From Janthinobacterium agaricidamnosum NBRC 102515 = DSM 9628 (GTDB taxonomy: Bacteria > Pseudomonadota > Gammaproteobacteria > Burkholderiales > Burkholderiaceae_D), in assembly GCF_000723165.1 (NCBI RefSeq), contig NZ_HG322949.1, positions 3,870,299-3,934,298 of the forward strand: a stretch of DNA of 64,000 nucleotides. Direction: 5' to 3'. The position numbers and the translations under genes are program-made. Under the pieces are notes generated by a model. That model was not told where the DNA came from. It searched no databases and was given only the letters and a program-made list of their open reading frames with translations. Below, one piece after another: positions 42,010 to 50,892 of the stretch (the first letter of the stretch is position 1; every line of letters begins with the position of its first letter).

Positions 42010-42900
42010 ATGAAATTCACGTTCCGGGGCGTGCGAGGCTCCATCCCCTCGCCCGGCCCGCTGACCGCACGTTATGGCGGCAATACCACCTGCATCGAAG
42101 TGCGCACCAACAATGACACACTGATCATTCTCGACGCCGGCAGCGGCATCTTTGCACTGGCACAACAACTACCAGCCGGCCAGCCGGTTGACGCCCACAT
42201 TTTTATTACCCACAGCCATTGGGATCACATCCATGGCTTGCCGATGTTCGGCCCGCTGTTCGTGCCTGGTACGCAAGTGCGCCTGTACGGCGCGCGCGAC
42301 GGCAGCAACGGCAAGGGCATCGAGCATGTGATGGCGGTGCAACTGCAAAACAGCTATTTCCCGGTCAGCGAAACGGCCATGGCGGCCAGCATCGCCTACC
42401 GTAACCTGGCCATCGGCGAAACGGTGGAACTGGCCGACGCGCTGATCCGCAATGTCGAAATGAACCATCCGGTGACCAATCTCGGCTACCGCATCGATTG
42501 CCACGGCAGTTCGATGTTTTTCAGCGGCGACCACGAACCGTTTTATAACCCGCATCCGCCCGGCCATCCGCAACACGATGCCTGCGAGGCCGACAACCAG
42601 CGCCGCCTGGCCGCGCTGGACGCGCTGCTGCGCGGCGTCGATGCGCTGGTCATGGATTGCTCGTACACGCGCGAAGAATATCCGGCCAAGCAAGGCTGGG
42701 GCCACGGCACCTTCGACGCGTCGCTCGAACTGGCGTTGCGCTGCGGCGCCAAGGCCCTGTATTGCACGCACCACGAACCGACCCGCGGCGACGATCAGCT
42801 GGAAGCCGTGTTCGCCGACGTGATGCAGCGCTACGCCGGCCGCTTAAACGGCTTGCAAGTGTTTTTGGCGTATGAGGGATGCTCGGTCGAACTGGGCTGA
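42010..42900 (+). CDS. Metallo-beta-lactamase-fold hydrolase
   Basis: This 296-residue protein has the MBL metal motif THSHWDHIHG (H68, H70, D72, H73) and later metal ligands in NHPVTNLGYR, SGDHEPF and THHEP. The start FRGVRGSIPSPGPLTARYGGNTTCIE is typical of a bacterial MBL group that includes phosphodiesterase-like and PqsE/RNase Z-like enzymes. The substrate is unknown. It is divergent from the HD-GYP/cyclase operon with a 177-nt shared intergenic region, so a role in cyclic-nucleotide turnover is an attractive but untested idea. Confidence 0.85.
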   Translation: MKFTFRGVRGSIPSPGPLTARYGGNTTCIEVRTNNDTLIILDAGSGIFALAQQLPAGQPVDAHIFITHSHWDHIHGLPMFGPLFVPGTQVRLYGARDGSNGKGIEHVMAVQLQNSYFPVSETAMAASIAYRNLAIGETVELADALIRNVEMNHPVTNLGYRIDCHGSSMFFSGDHEPFYNPHPPGHPQHDACEADNQRRLAALDALLRGVDALVMDCSYTREEYPAKQGWGHGTFDASLELALRCGAKALYCTHHEPTRGDDQLEAVFADVMQRYAGRLNGLQVFLAYEGCSVELG

Positions 42901-42912
42901 ACCCAGGCAAAA

Positions 42913-43467
42913 TCAGCCGCGCCGCGCCTGCCAGTCGCGGCGCAGCAAACCGTACAGCGCCGAATCGCTGACTTGACCACCGACGATCCAGCGTTCGCGC
43001 AGCAAGCCTTCGGCGCTGAAACCGAGCCGCTGCAAGCAATGCGCCGAGCCGCTGTTGCGCGGGTCGACATCCGCTTCGAGCCGGTGCAGGTCGCGCTCGA
43101 CGAAGGCATACTCCAGCAACGCGTCGAGCGCCTCGTGCATGTATCCCTGGCCCCAGCACGCGCGATCGAGCGCATAGCCGATTTCGCCGCGGCGGTTTTG
43201 CCGGTGCAGCGCGAACAGGGTGCAATTGCCGATCATTTGTTGCGTGCCGTTCAGGACGATGCAAAAGCGCAAATATTCCTCGCGCCCGAAAGCGCCGACA
43301 TCGTCCTCGACCTGGCGCGCGGCGCGGGCTGGATCGGTCCACGGCGGCTCGCTGAAATAGCGCATCACCTGCGCATCCGAGTGCAGCCGGAACAGCGACT
43401 CTTCATCGCCATGGCGCGGCGGCCGCAAGGTCAGGCGGGCAGTGCTCAGGGTCTTGAAGTAAGGCAT
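42913..43467 (-). CDS. GNAT-family N-acetyltransferase (RimJ/RimL type)
   Basis: This is a 184-residue acetyl-CoA-dependent acyltransferase. The start LSTARLTLRPPRHGDEESLFRLHSD and the acetyl-CoA region RRGEIGYALDRACWGQGYMHEAL are typical of the Acetyltransf_3 (RimJ/RimL) group. The C-terminal NSGSAHCLQRLGFSAEGLLRE is also characteristic. The substrate (ribosomal protein, small molecule or antibiotic) cannot be deduced. It is convergent with the MBL gene, with a 12-nt gap. Confidence 0.88.
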   Translation of the reverse strand: MPYFKTLSTARLTLRPPRHGDEESLFRLHSDAQVMRYFSEPPWTDPARAARQVEDDVGAFGREEYLRFCIVLNGTQQMIGNCTLFALHRQNRRGEIGYALDRACWGQGYMHEALDALLEYAFVERDLHRLEADVDPRNSGSAHCLQRLGFSAEGLLRERWIVGGQVSDSALYGLLRRDWQARRG

Positions 43468-43527
43468 GCGACTCTGCTGGCCTTTATGAAAAGTTTATTT
43501 TAAAGTATTTAGTTGCAGTATGGCACT

Positions 43528-43710
43528 TCACGATGGAGCATGCAAACGCTGGTACATGCGTTTTGTCGCCTCCTGAATTTCCGGCTCAAGCTCGGTCAAC
43601 ATGTCGGCGCGATTATTGATTGCTGTATCGAACGTAAAACAATAAGAAAATTTAGCACTATGTTTTTTTAGTGTGCAGCGATACAGTCCAAACGTAGCGG
43701 TATAACGCAA
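43528..43710 (-). CDS. Small hypothetical ORF (doubtful)
   Basis: This is a 60-codon frame starting at TTG directly inside the A-run of the pit terminator. No homologue is recognised. It lies on a locally AT-richer stretch and ends with ELEPEIQEATKRMYQRLHAPS, which looks protein-like and helical, but there is no good ribosome site or promoter. It may be a decayed gene or chance. Confidence 0.2.
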   Translation of the reverse strand: MRYTATFGLYRCTLKKHSAKFSYCFTFDTAINNRADMLTELEPEIQEATKRMYQRLHAPS

Positions 43711-43736
43711 AAAAAGGGAGCCGAAGCTCCCTTTTT
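43709..43736 (-). terminator. Rho-independent terminator after pit
   Basis: AAAAAGGGAGC-CGAA-GCTCCCTTTTT; on the minus strand the hairpin is followed by seven T. It lies just downstream of the pit stop. Confidence 0.9.
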
Positions 43737-43754
43737 AACGACTTGACCAGTCCA

Positions 43755-44768
43755 TTACATGATGTGATGGCCCAGCCACCACGCCACGGCGGCGACAAAT
43801 GCCGACGCCGGAATGGTGAAGATCCAGGCCCACACGATGTTGCCGGCCACGCCCCAGCGCACCGCCGACATCTTTTGCGCCGAACCGACGCCGACGATCG
43901 CGCCGGTGATGGTGTGGGTGGTCGATACCGGGATGCCCAGCGCGGTCGAGACGAACAGCGTGATCGCGCCGCCGCTTTCGGCGCAGAAGCCGCCGACCGG
44001 TTTCAGTTTGGTGATCTTCTGGCCCATGGTCTTGACGATGCGCCAGCCGCCGAACAAGGTGCCGAAGCTGATCGCGGTGTAGCAGGCGATGATGACCCAC
44101 AGCGGCGGAATGGTGTCGCTGGCGCTCGAATAACCGGCCGCGATCAGCAGCATCCAGATGATGCCGATGGTCTTTTGCGCGTCGTTGCCGCCGTGGCCCA
44201 GGCTGTATGCCGCGGCCGACAGCAATTGCAGGCGGCGGAACCATTTGTCGACCCGGCGCGGCGTCGAACGGACAAAGATCCACGATACCAGCAGCATGAT
44301 GAGGGAGCCGAAGATGAAGCCCAGCAATGGCGAGACGACGATGAACAGCACGGTTTTCCACAAGCCGGCGGACACCAGCGCGCCGGTGCCGGACTTGGCC
44401 ACCGCGGCGCCGACCAGGCCGCCGATCAGGGCGTGCGACGACGACGATGGAATCCCGTAGTACCACGTAAACAGGTTCCAGAAGATGGCGCCCATCAGGG
44501 CGCCGAAGATGACGTACTGATCCACTACCGCCGGATCGATGGTGCCTTTGCCGACCGTCGCGGCGACGGTCAGCTGGTGAAACACGAAAATGGCGACAAA
44601 ATTGAACGTGGCGGCCATCGCGACCGCGGTTTGCGGTTTCAGCACGCCGGTCGACACCACCGTCGCAATCGCGTTGGCGGCGTCGTGGAAGCCGTTCATG
44701 AAGTCAAACAGCAGCGCGAGGAGGACCAACAGGCCAAGAGCGTAGATGCTGATTTGTAGGGTGTGCAT
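43755..44768 (-). CDS. pit: PiT-family low-affinity inorganic phosphate transporter
   Basis: This is a 337-residue, about 10-helix phosphate (metal-phosphate):proton symporter. The duplicated PiT signature is visible: DFMNGFHDAANAIATVVSTGVL near the N-terminus (about 22-43) and LGHGGNDAQKTIGIIWMLL in the middle, with SSSSHALIGGLVGAAVA and STTHTITGAIVGVG as matching repeats. It is the second gene after the DUF47 regulator (47-nt gap), the usual arrangement in bacteria and archaea. Confidence 0.93.
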   Translation of the reverse strand: MHTLQISIYALGLLVLLALLFDFMNGFHDAANAIATVVSTGVLKPQTAVAMAATFNFVAIFVFHQLTVAATVGKGTIDPAVVDQYVIFGALMGAIFWNLFTWYYGIPSSSSHALIGGLVGAAVAKSGTGALVSAGLWKTVLFIVVSPLLGFIFGSLIMLLVSWIFVRSTPRRVDKWFRRLQLLSAAAYSLGHGGNDAQKTIGIIWMLLIAAGYSSASDTIPPLWVIIACYTAISFGTLFGGWRIVKTMGQKITKLKPVGGFCAESGGAITLFVSTALGIPVSTTHTITGAIVGVGSAQKMSAVRWGVAGNIVWAWIFTIPASAFVAAVAWWLGHHIM

Positions 44769-44815
44769 GGATTTTTCTTTTCTGATTCTGGCGTTTCAGG
44801 ACAGGCGCGCGACGC

Positions 44816-45442
44816 TTACGCGTTTTCGACGATGATGCCTTCGATGATGTTGGCTACGTCTTCGCAACGGTCGGTGACGGTTTCCAGAATTTCATAGATC
44901 GCCTTCAGCTTGATCAGGTTGCGCACGTCCGGTTCATCGCGGAACAGTTTCGACATGGCGGCGCGCATCACATGGTCGGCGTCCGATTCCAGGCGGTCGA
45001 TTTCTTCGCAGACAGCGACGATCTTGCGCGAGTTGTCCATATTGTGCAGCATGGCCACGGCGTCGCGCACTTTCTCGGTACAGGCCAGCACCAGTTCGGC
45101 CAGCCGCTTGGCTTCCGGCGTGACGGCCTTCAAGTCGTACAGCGACACGGTTTGCGCCGCGTCTTCCATCAAGTCCAGGATGTCGTCCATGCGGGTGATC
45201 AATTGATGGATGTCGTCGCGGTCGATCGGCGTGATGAAGGTCTTGTGCAGCATGTCGACGGTGGCGTAGGTGATCTTGTCAGCCTGCTTTTCGATGCTTT
45301 CGATCGCATGCACGCGGTTTTCCAAATCGTCGAAATTGGTCATCAAGCCAAGCATTTCCTTGGCGCCCTTGACGCATAATTCAGCGTGCTGGTTAAACAA
45401 TTCAAAAAACTTGCCCTCGGTGGGCATCAAGCGTCCAAACAT
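44816..45442 (-). CDS. DUF47 (PhoU-like) Pit accessory protein
   Basis: This is a 208-residue, all-helical DUF47 family protein related to PhoU. MFGRLMPTEGKFFELFNQHAE and the repeated acidic E/DxxxD pattern (HAIESIEKQADKI, CEEIDRLESDADHVMR) are typical metal-coordinating helices. Such proteins are encoded immediately upstream of pit and are thought to regulate phosphate uptake at the membrane. It is probably the first gene of a two-gene operon. Confidence 0.9.
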   Translation of the reverse strand: MFGRLMPTEGKFFELFNQHAELCVKGAKEMLGLMTNFDDLENRVHAIESIEKQADKITYATVDMLHKTFITPIDRDDIHQLITRMDDILDLMEDAAQTVSLYDLKAVTPEAKRLAELVLACTEKVRDAVAMLHNMDNSRKIVAVCEEIDRLESDADHVMRAAMSKLFRDEPDVRNLIKLKAIYEILETVTDRCEDVANIIEGIIVENA

Positions 45443-45557
45443 GTCATTCTCCGTTAATCACTACGTCGTGTTATTTACTGCAGAAAGCCGCCCACGCGCC
45501 ATCCCGGACGGGATGTCCGCGCGCGCGGCAATGGCATTCCAGGGTAACTAATTTGAA

Positions 45558-46943
45558 TTAATCGCCTTGGTACAGCGCCAGGCCGCCACTGTAATTGCCA
45601 AATTTGGTGTATTGCCCCATGAAAGTGAGGCGGATGCTGCCGATCGGTCCGTTACGTTGCTTGCCGATAATGATTTCGGCAGTGCCCTTATCGGGCGAGT
45701 CGGGATTGTAAACTTCATCACGGTAAATGAACAGGATCACGTCGGCATCTTGTTCGATAGCGCCGGATTCGCGCAAGTCGGACATCACCGGACGTTTGTT
45801 CGGCCGTTGCTCCAGCGAGCGGTTCAGCTGCGACAGCGCGATCACCGGGCACCCCAGTTCCTTGGCCAGCCCCTTCAAGCCGCGTGAAATTTCCGAAATC
45901 TCGGTGGCGCGGTTATCGCCGGGAGTATTGGCCGACATCAGTTGCAAGTAATCGACGATGATCAGGCCCAGCTTGCCGCACTGGCGCGACAGGCGGCGCG
46001 AGCGGGCCCGCAGCTCGATCGAGTTCAGCGCCGGCGTTTCGTCGATGTACAGCTGGGCGTCGTTCATCTTCTGGATCGCGTTGGTCAGGCGCGGCCAGTC
46101 TTCGTCGTTCAGGCGGCCGGTGCGCAGGCGGTGCTGGTCGAGCTGGCCGACCGAACCGAGCATACGCATCGCCAGCTGGGCGCCGCCCATCTCCATCGAG
46201 AACACGGCGACCGGCAAGCCGCTGTCGATCGCGACGTTTTCGCCGATGTTGACCGAAAACGCCGTCTTGCCCATCGATGGACGGCCGGCGACGATCACCA
46301 GGTCGCCCGGCTGCAAGCCCGACGTCATCCGGTCGAGGTCGATGAAGCCGGTCGGCACGCCGGTGATTTCACTCTGGTTGTCGCGGCTGTACAGTTCGTC
46401 GATCCGCTCGACCACCTGGGTCAGCAGCGGCTGGATCGCGGTCCAGCCCTGGGCGCCGCGGGCGCCCTCTTCGGCAATGGCGAAAATCTTCGATTCCGCC
46501 TCGTCCAGCATTTGCTTGACTTCCTTGCCTTGCGGGCTGAACGCGGTGCCGGAAATATCGTCGGCCACGGTGATCAGCTTGCGCAGCACGCCGCGGTCGC
46601 GGACGATTTCGGCGTAGCGCCGGATATTCGCCGCCGACGGCGTGTTTTGCGCCATCGCGTTCAGGTACGCCAGGCCGCCGACTTCCTCGGCCTTGCCGAG
46701 CTGGGTCAGGGTTTCAAAGACGGTGATCACGTCGGCCGGCTTGGAGCCGTTGATCATCTTGACGATTTGCTCGAAGATGATGCGGTGGTCGTAACGATAG
46801 AAATCCTCCGCATGCATGAAGTCGGCAATGCGATCCCACGCTGCATTATCGCGCAGCAAGCCGCCCAGGACGGATTGTTCTGCTTCGATCGAATGCGGCG
46901 GAATACGGAGGGAATCTAGTTGTGGATCTGAGGGGGCGTTCAT
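45558..46943 (-). CDS. dnaB: Replicative DNA helicase DnaB
   Basis: This is the 461-residue hexameric fork helicase. The N-terminal primase-interaction domain starts with PPHSIEAEQSVLGGLL. The RecA-like C-terminal domain has Walker A GRPSMGKT (220-227), Walker B LIIVDYLQLM and the LSQLNRSLEQRPNKRP segment. Length and motifs are normal, with no intein. It lies 118 nt downstream of rplI beyond a terminator, so it likely has its own promoter. rpsF-priB-rpsR-rplI-dnaB is a conserved order. Confidence 0.97.
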   Translation of the reverse strand: MNAPSDPQLDSLRIPPHSIEAEQSVLGGLLRDNAAWDRIADFMHAEDFYRYDHRIIFEQIVKMINGSKPADVITVFETLTQLGKAEEVGGLAYLNAMAQNTPSAANIRRYAEIVRDRGVLRKLITVADDISGTAFSPQGKEVKQMLDEAESKIFAIAEEGARGAQGWTAIQPLLTQVVERIDELYSRDNQSEITGVPTGFIDLDRMTSGLQPGDLVIVAGRPSMGKTAFSVNIGENVAIDSGLPVAVFSMEMGGAQLAMRMLGSVGQLDQHRLRTGRLNDEDWPRLTNAIQKMNDAQLYIDETPALNSIELRARSRRLSRQCGKLGLIIVDYLQLMSANTPGDNRATEISEISRGLKGLAKELGCPVIALSQLNRSLEQRPNKRPVMSDLRESGAIEQDADVILFIYRDEVYNPDSPDKGTAEIIIGKQRNGPIGSIRLTFMGQYTKFGNYSGGLALYQGD

Positions 46944-46991
46944 GGCGCGAATTATACCTGCTTCGGCGTCTGGGCAAAAAAAATGGCGATA

Positions 46992-47017
46992 AAAAAGCCG
47001 GGAAAACCCGGCTTTTT
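46992..47017 (-). terminator. Rho-independent terminator of the rpsF-priB-rpsR-rplI operon
   Basis: AAAAAGCCGGG-AAAA-CCCGGCTTTTT, 45 nt after the rplI stop, with T-runs on both strands. Confidence 0.9.
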
Positions 47018-47061
47018 CATGAGTACGGCAGCATCAAGCGAACCTGACGGCCCGCCAGACA

Positions 47062-47514
47062 TTACGCGTTGTCGCCTACGACAGCGATAGTGACTTCCAC
47101 CACGACGTCGGTGTGCAGAGCAACCGAAACAGCGTGCTCGCCAACCACTTTCAACGGACCGGCAGGCATGCGGATTTGTGCTTTTTCAACAGCAAAACCT
47201 TGCTTGGTCAACGCTTCAGCGATGTCGAAGTTGGTGACGGAACCGAACAGACGGCCATCGACGCCAGCTTTTTGAGCAACTTGAACGGTCAGACCGTTCA
47301 GTTTTTCGCCTTGGGCTTGGGAAGCGGCCAGTTTAACGGCAGCAGCTTTTTCCAATTCAGCGCGTTTGACTTCGAATTCAGCCACGGCGCTGGCCGTGGC
47401 ACGACGTGCCAGGCGTTGCGGGATCAGGAAGTTACGTGCGTAACCGTCTTTGACTTTGACGACTTCGCCCAGGTTGCCGACGTTAACGACTTTTTCTAAC
47501 AGAATGATTTGCAT
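47062..47514 (-). CDS. rplI: 50S ribosomal protein L9
   Basis: This 150-residue protein of the large subunit L1-stalk base binds 23S rRNA. The canonical N-terminus [19 protein letters not shown] and [15 protein letters not shown] are present, followed by the long connecting helix and a C-terminal domain. GGAG lies upstream of the ATG. It is the last gene of the operon and is followed by a clear terminator. Confidence 0.98.
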   Translation of the reverse strand: MQIILLEKVVNVGNLGEVVKVKDGYARNFLIPQRLARRATASAVAEFEVKRAELEKAAAVKLAASQAQGEKLNGLTVQVAQKAGVDGRLFGSVTNFDIAEALTKQGFAVEKAQIRMPAGPLKVVGEHAVSVALHTDVVVEVTIAVVGDNA

Positions 47515-47541
47515 AGTTCTTCTCCAGGAATATCTGACCGA

Positions 47542-47832
47542 TTAAGCGTGGTGCAGATCGGTGTACGGCAGCAACGCGAGGAAGCGTGCGCGCTTGATGG
47601 CGGTGTCAACTTGGCGCTGGTAGTGCGCTTTGGTACCGGTCAGGCGTGCTGGCATGATTTTGCCGTTTTCCTGGACGAAATCTTTCAGGGTGTCGACGTC
47701 TTTGTAGTCGACTTGTTCTACGTGTGCTGCGGTGAAGCGGCAGAATTTTTTACGTTTGAACAGCGGATTTTGCTGTTTGCGCTTTTCTTTAAGCTTGAGC
47801 TTGTTTTTGTCGAACTTTTTACCGAATGCCAT
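47542..47832 (-). CDS. rpsR: 30S ribosomal protein S18
   Basis: This is a 96-residue small-subunit protein. After a lysine-rich N-terminus ([17 protein letters not shown]) come [12 protein letters not shown], the [13 protein letters not shown] segment and [19 protein letters not shown], which are diagnostic. It lies 27 nt before rplI and 26 nt after priB. Confidence 0.98.
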   Translation of the reverse strand: MAFGKKFDKNKLKLKEKRKQQNPLFKRKKFCRFTAAHVEQVDYKDVDTLKDFVQENGKIMPARLTGTKAHYQRQVDTAIKRARFLALLPYTDLHHA

Positions 47833-47858
47833 GTGAGGCTCCTGTATATATAAATGCG

Positions 47859-48158
47859 CTAGTCTGAATTGACTGCACTAAAATCAATGATGTGAAACAC
47901 CAGGCTTTTACTGTTGCGGCTTTTTCTAGCCAGAAATCCTGTGAACTGATACAGACCACCCAGTGGCGCCTGGTTGAACCTGCCTGAAATTTCGCCAGCG
48001 GCCAGCGCGGCAATCTCAAACTCGGTCAAGCGGGCGATGCCTGCCTCCATCTGTTGCGAACTGTGCTGCAATACTGCATTCACAATCGGCAAACCTGCCG
48101 GGGTGTAGCGCAATATCTCGCGCTCGGCAATGATGGCGACGACTTGTAGCTGGTTCAG
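47859..48158 (-). CDS. priB: Primosomal replication protein N (PriB), apparent CTG start
   Basis: This is a 99-residue single-strand-DNA-binding OB-fold protein used in replication restart. [18 protein letters not shown] and the C-terminal [19 protein letters not shown] are PriB signatures. The family N-terminus (M-N-x-L-x-L-x-A) is encoded as [15 protein letters not shown], beginning at CTG 48158, which has GGGAA about 6 nt upstream. No ATG, GTG or TTG is in frame between there and the rpsF stop; the first TTG (48113) would remove the first beta strand. It lies between rpsF and rpsR, 20 nt after the rpsF stop, so coupled translation may help the weak start codon. Confidence 0.88.
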   Translation of the reverse strand: MNQLQVVAIIAEREILRYTPAGLPIVNAVLQHSSQQMEAGIARLTEFEIAALAAGEISGRFNQAPLGGLYQFTGFLARKSRNSKSLVFHIIDFSAVNSD

Positions 48159-48178
48159 TGCGGATTCCCGGTCAAAAA

Positions 48179-48565
48179 TTAAGCGGCGACGGCTGGAGCG
48201 GCTGCAGGTGCTTCGGTACGATGGCTTTTAGCCGCGTCTTCGCGTTGAACCGATTTCATCATCGGCGAAGGAGCTGTTTCAGCTTTCTTCATTTTCACGG
48301 TCAGGTGACGCAACACGGCATCATTGAATTTGAATGCTGTTTCCAACTCAACCAGGGTTTCGTTGTCGCATTCGATGTTCAGGCAGATGTAGTGTGCTTT
48401 TGCCAGTTTCTGGATCGAGTAAGCCATTTGACGACGGCCCCAATCTTCAACACGGTGAACCGAACCGCCGCGGGTGGTTACGCTGGCTTTGTAACGTTCG
48501 ATCATCGCGGGCACTTGCTCGCTCTGGTCCGGATGGACGATAAATACTATTTCATAATGACGCAT
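48179..48565 (-). CDS. rpsF: 30S ribosomal protein S6
   Basis: This 128-residue small-subunit protein partners S18. [25 protein letters not shown] and [23 protein letters not shown] are characteristic. The C-terminal tail is extended and Ala-rich ([10 protein letters not shown]), common in Burkholderiales. GGAG is upstream of the ATG. It is the first gene of the operon. The 255-nt gap to lexA is divergent and carries the lexA SOS boxes and presumably the rpsF promoter. Confidence 0.97.
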   Translation of the reverse strand: MRHYEIVFIVHPDQSEQVPAMIERYKASVTTRGGSVHRVEDWGRRQMAYSIQKLAKAHYICLNIECDNETLVELETAFKFNDAVLRHLTVKMKKAETAPSPMMKSVQREDAAKSHRTEAPAAAPAVAA

Positions 48566-48767
48566 GCAAACTCCTTAAGGACGGATTGATAATCGCCCAC
48601 CTCGGCGTCAAGACGAGTGTGGGAAGAGGTAAGCCGAATAGTATGACAGGTTTTTTGGCAAGTTTCAATCCCCTGCTGCTCGCTGCCCGCCGCTGCGCTC
48701 GCCTGGCGCGGGTTCGGCTGAATTTATTTCACGAAATACGACAAATCCGCTTGCATAAGCGCCGATA

Positions 48768-48783
48768 CTGTACAAAAATACAG
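48768..48783 (+). promoter_or_regulatory. LexA (SOS) box 1
   Basis: CTGTACAAAAATACAG fits CTGT-N8-ACAG exactly. It lies 53-38 nt ahead of the lexA ATG. Confidence 0.93.
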
Positions 48784-48784
48784 A

Positions 48785-48800
48785 CTGTTTATATAGACAG
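48785..48800 (+). promoter_or_regulatory. LexA (SOS) box 2
   Basis: CTGTTTATATAGACAG fits CTGT-N8-ACAG exactly and lies 17 bp downstream of box 1 (same helix face offset by about 1.6 turns). Tandem boxes before lexA give tight autorepression. Confidence 0.93.
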
Positions 48801-48820
48801 CATTTCACTATGCGCCACCA

Positions 48821-49462
48821 ATGATCAAGCTCACTGCACGGCAAGAACAAATTCTGAATCTGATCAAGGATGCGATTGAAAATACCGGCTTCCCGCCGAC
48901 CCGCGCCGAGATCGCCAGCGAACTGGGATTCAAGTCCGCCAACGCGGCCGAAGAACATTTGCAGGCACTGGCCCGCAAGGGTGCGATCGAGATTTCGCCC
49001 GGCACCTCGCGCGGCATCCGCCTGCTGGGCGCCAATGCCGAGCCGGCGCCGCCGAAAGTGCCGGCCGCGCTGCTGATGATGTCGCTGCCGCTGATCGGCC
49101 GGGTTGCCGCCGGCTCGCCGATCCTGGCGCAGGAAAACCTGGAAGCGAGCTACAACGTCGACCCGGCGCTGTTTTCGGCCAAACCCGATTTCCTGCTGAA
49201 GGTGCGCGGCTGGTCGATGCGCGACGCCGGCATCATGGATGGCGATTTATTGGCCGTCAAGAAAATCGACAGCGCCAAGAATGGGCAAATCGTGGTGGCC
49301 CGCATCGGCGACGAAGTGACCGTCAAGCGCTACAAAAAGACCGGATCGCTGATCGAGCTGTTCCCGGAAAATCCCGACTTCACGGTGATCCAGGTCGATC
49401 CGGAAGCGGACGAATTCGCGCTGGAAGGCCTGGCGGTAGGATTGATGCGCAGCTGGAATTAA
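48821..49462 (+). CDS. lexA: LexA repressor
   Basis: This is the 213-residue SOS repressor/protease. The winged helix-turn-helix covers about 1-70 ([23 protein letters not shown]), the cleavage site is A97-G98 in GRVAAGSPI, and the Ser-Lys dyad is S132 (RGWSMRD) and K169 (VTVKRYKK). All catalytic residues are intact. Two perfect SOS boxes precede it. It is convergent with the PLP enzyme gene, sharing a bidirectional terminator. Confidence 0.98.
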   Translation: MIKLTARQEQILNLIKDAIENTGFPPTRAEIASELGFKSANAAEEHLQALARKGAIEISPGTSRGIRLLGANAEPAPPKVPAALLMMSLPLIGRVAAGSPILAQENLEASYNVDPALFSAKPDFLLKVRGWSMRDAGIMDGDLLAVKKIDSAKNGQIVVARIGDEVTVKRYKKTGSLIELFPENPDFTVIQVDPEADEFALEGLAVGLMRSWN

Positions 49463-49490
49463 TGGAGCCTCGCCATTCGCAACGCCATGC

Positions 49491-49529
49491 AAAAAAAGCC
49501 GGGACAACAGAAGGTGCCCCGGCTTTTTT
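49491..49529. terminator. Bidirectional terminator between lexA and the PLP enzyme gene
   Basis: AAAAAAAGCCGGG, 13-nt loop, then CCCCGGCTTTTTTT; A-run and T-run serve both strands. Its right end overlaps the stop codon of the minus-strand gene. Confidence 0.88.
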
Positions 49530-50772
49530 ACGCCACCTCCAATGCTTGACGGAAATCGTCGAGCAAGTCGGCTTCATCCTCGATGCCGACCGACACCCTG
49601 ATCAGCGATTCGGCAATGCCCATGCTGGCGCGCCGCTCGGCGCCCATCTCATAAAAGATCGTGTGCGCGACCGGAATCACCAGCGTGCGGTTGTCGCCGA
49701 GGTTGCTGGCCGGTATCGCCAAATTCAGGCGGTTCAGGAAGTCGAAGCAATCGATGCCGTCCTTCAATTCAAAGCTGAACAGCGAACCGTAGCTGCGAAA
49801 CAGATCGCTCGCGATGGCGTGCTGCGGATGCGAGACCAGGCCAGGGTAATGCACGGCCGCGACGCGCGGATCGGCTTGCAGCATGGTCGCCAGCGCCAGC
49901 GCGTTCGAGCAGGTGCGCTCCATGCGCAAGGCGATGGTTTCGGCGCCGGTGGCGATGTGGTGCGCCGCGTCCGGCGCCAGCGAGGCGCCGAAATCGCGCA
50001 AGGCCTTGGCGCGGATTTGCGCAATGCCCCACTGGGCCGGCGCGACCTTCTTGTAATTGTCGAAAATATTCGGATACCGGGTCCAGTCGTACAGGCCGGT
50101 ATCGGTCAGGCTGCCGCCCAGCGCATTGCCGTGGCCGCCGATCGACTTGGTCAGCGCATTGACCACCAGGCCGGCGCCGACCGCTTTCGGACGGAACAGA
50201 TACGGTGTCGTCATCGTATTGTCGACGATGTACAAGATGCCGCGCTGCTGGCACAGCGCGCCGATTTTCTGCAAGTCGGCGATCTGGGTGCGCGGATTGG
50301 CGATGGTTTCGACAAACACGATACGGGTGGCCGGCGTGATCGCCGCCGCCACATTGGCGACGTCGGTGGCGTCGACGAACGACACGCCGATACCCTGTCC
50401 GCTGACGGTTTGCCACAAGCTGTTGGTATTGCCGAACAAGAAGGCGGACGACACCACATGGTCGCCGGCGCGCAGCAGCGCTTGCACCACGGCGCCGATT
50501 GCGCCCATGCCGGTGGCGAAGCACAAGGTGGCCAGGCCGTCTTCCATTTTATTAACTTTATCTTCCAGCGCGGACACGGTCGGATTGCCCTGGCGGCCGT
50601 AGCGGAAGCCCGGTTCCTTGCCCTGGAATACAGACGCCAGCTGGCGCGCATCGTCGTAGCCGAAGGCGACCGAGTGGTGCACCGGCTTGTGCAGCGAGCC
50701 ATGCTCGATGCCCTTGCGGCGGTCGTTATGCAAGATGGTGGTGGTGAAGCCGTAGTTTTTCTTGTCGCTCAT
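49528..50772 (-). CDS. Cystathionine gamma-synthase/O-acylhomoserine sulfhydrylase family enzyme
   Basis: This is a 414-residue PLP enzyme of the Cys/Met metabolism family. It has the substrate-binding YGRQGNPT (58-65), LCFATGMGAIGAVV, the aspartate in YIVDNTMTTP and the PLP lysine K209 in NALTKSIGGHGN. In Burkholderiales the slot after purF often holds metZ. The sequence fits a transsulfuration or direct-sulfhydrylation role in methionine synthesis, but the exact substrate (O-succinyl- or O-acetylhomoserine) cannot be decided. The ATG at 50772 (MSDKKNYGF) was chosen over an upstream in-frame ATG that lacks family similarity. Confidence 0.87.
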   Translation of the reverse strand: MSDKKNYGFTTTILHNDRRKGIEHGSLHKPVHHSVAFGYDDARQLASVFQGKEPGFRYGRQGNPTVSALEDKVNKMEDGLATLCFATGMGAIGAVVQALLRAGDHVVSSAFLFGNTNSLWQTVSGQGIGVSFVDATDVANVAAAITPATRIVFVETIANPRTQIADLQKIGALCQQRGILYIVDNTMTTPYLFRPKAVGAGLVVNALTKSIGGHGNALGGSLTDTGLYDWTRYPNIFDNYKKVAPAQWGIAQIRAKALRDFGASLAPDAAHHIATGAETIALRMERTCSNALALATMLQADPRVAAVHYPGLVSHPQHAIASDLFRSYGSLFSFELKDGIDCFDFLNRLNLAIPASNLGDNRTLVIPVAHTIFYEMGAERRASMGIAESLIRVSVGIEDEADLLDDFRQALEVA

Positions 50773-50856
50773 GATGGTGTAGTTAGGGGGGGTACATAAG
50801 TAATACAAAATGCGTCATGCAAAGTCTTGCCTTGGCGTGGCCGCGCCGCGCCGCGC

Positions 50857-50883
50857 AAAAAAAAAGCCCGGCGCAAGCCGGGC
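50857..50883 (-). terminator. Rho-independent terminator after purF
   Basis: Hairpin GCCCGGC-GCAA-GCCGGGC flanked by a run of nine A on the plus strand, i.e. a T-run for the minus-strand purF transcript; it begins 10 nt after the purF stop. Confidence 0.9.
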
Positions 50884-50892
50884 GTGGCGACA

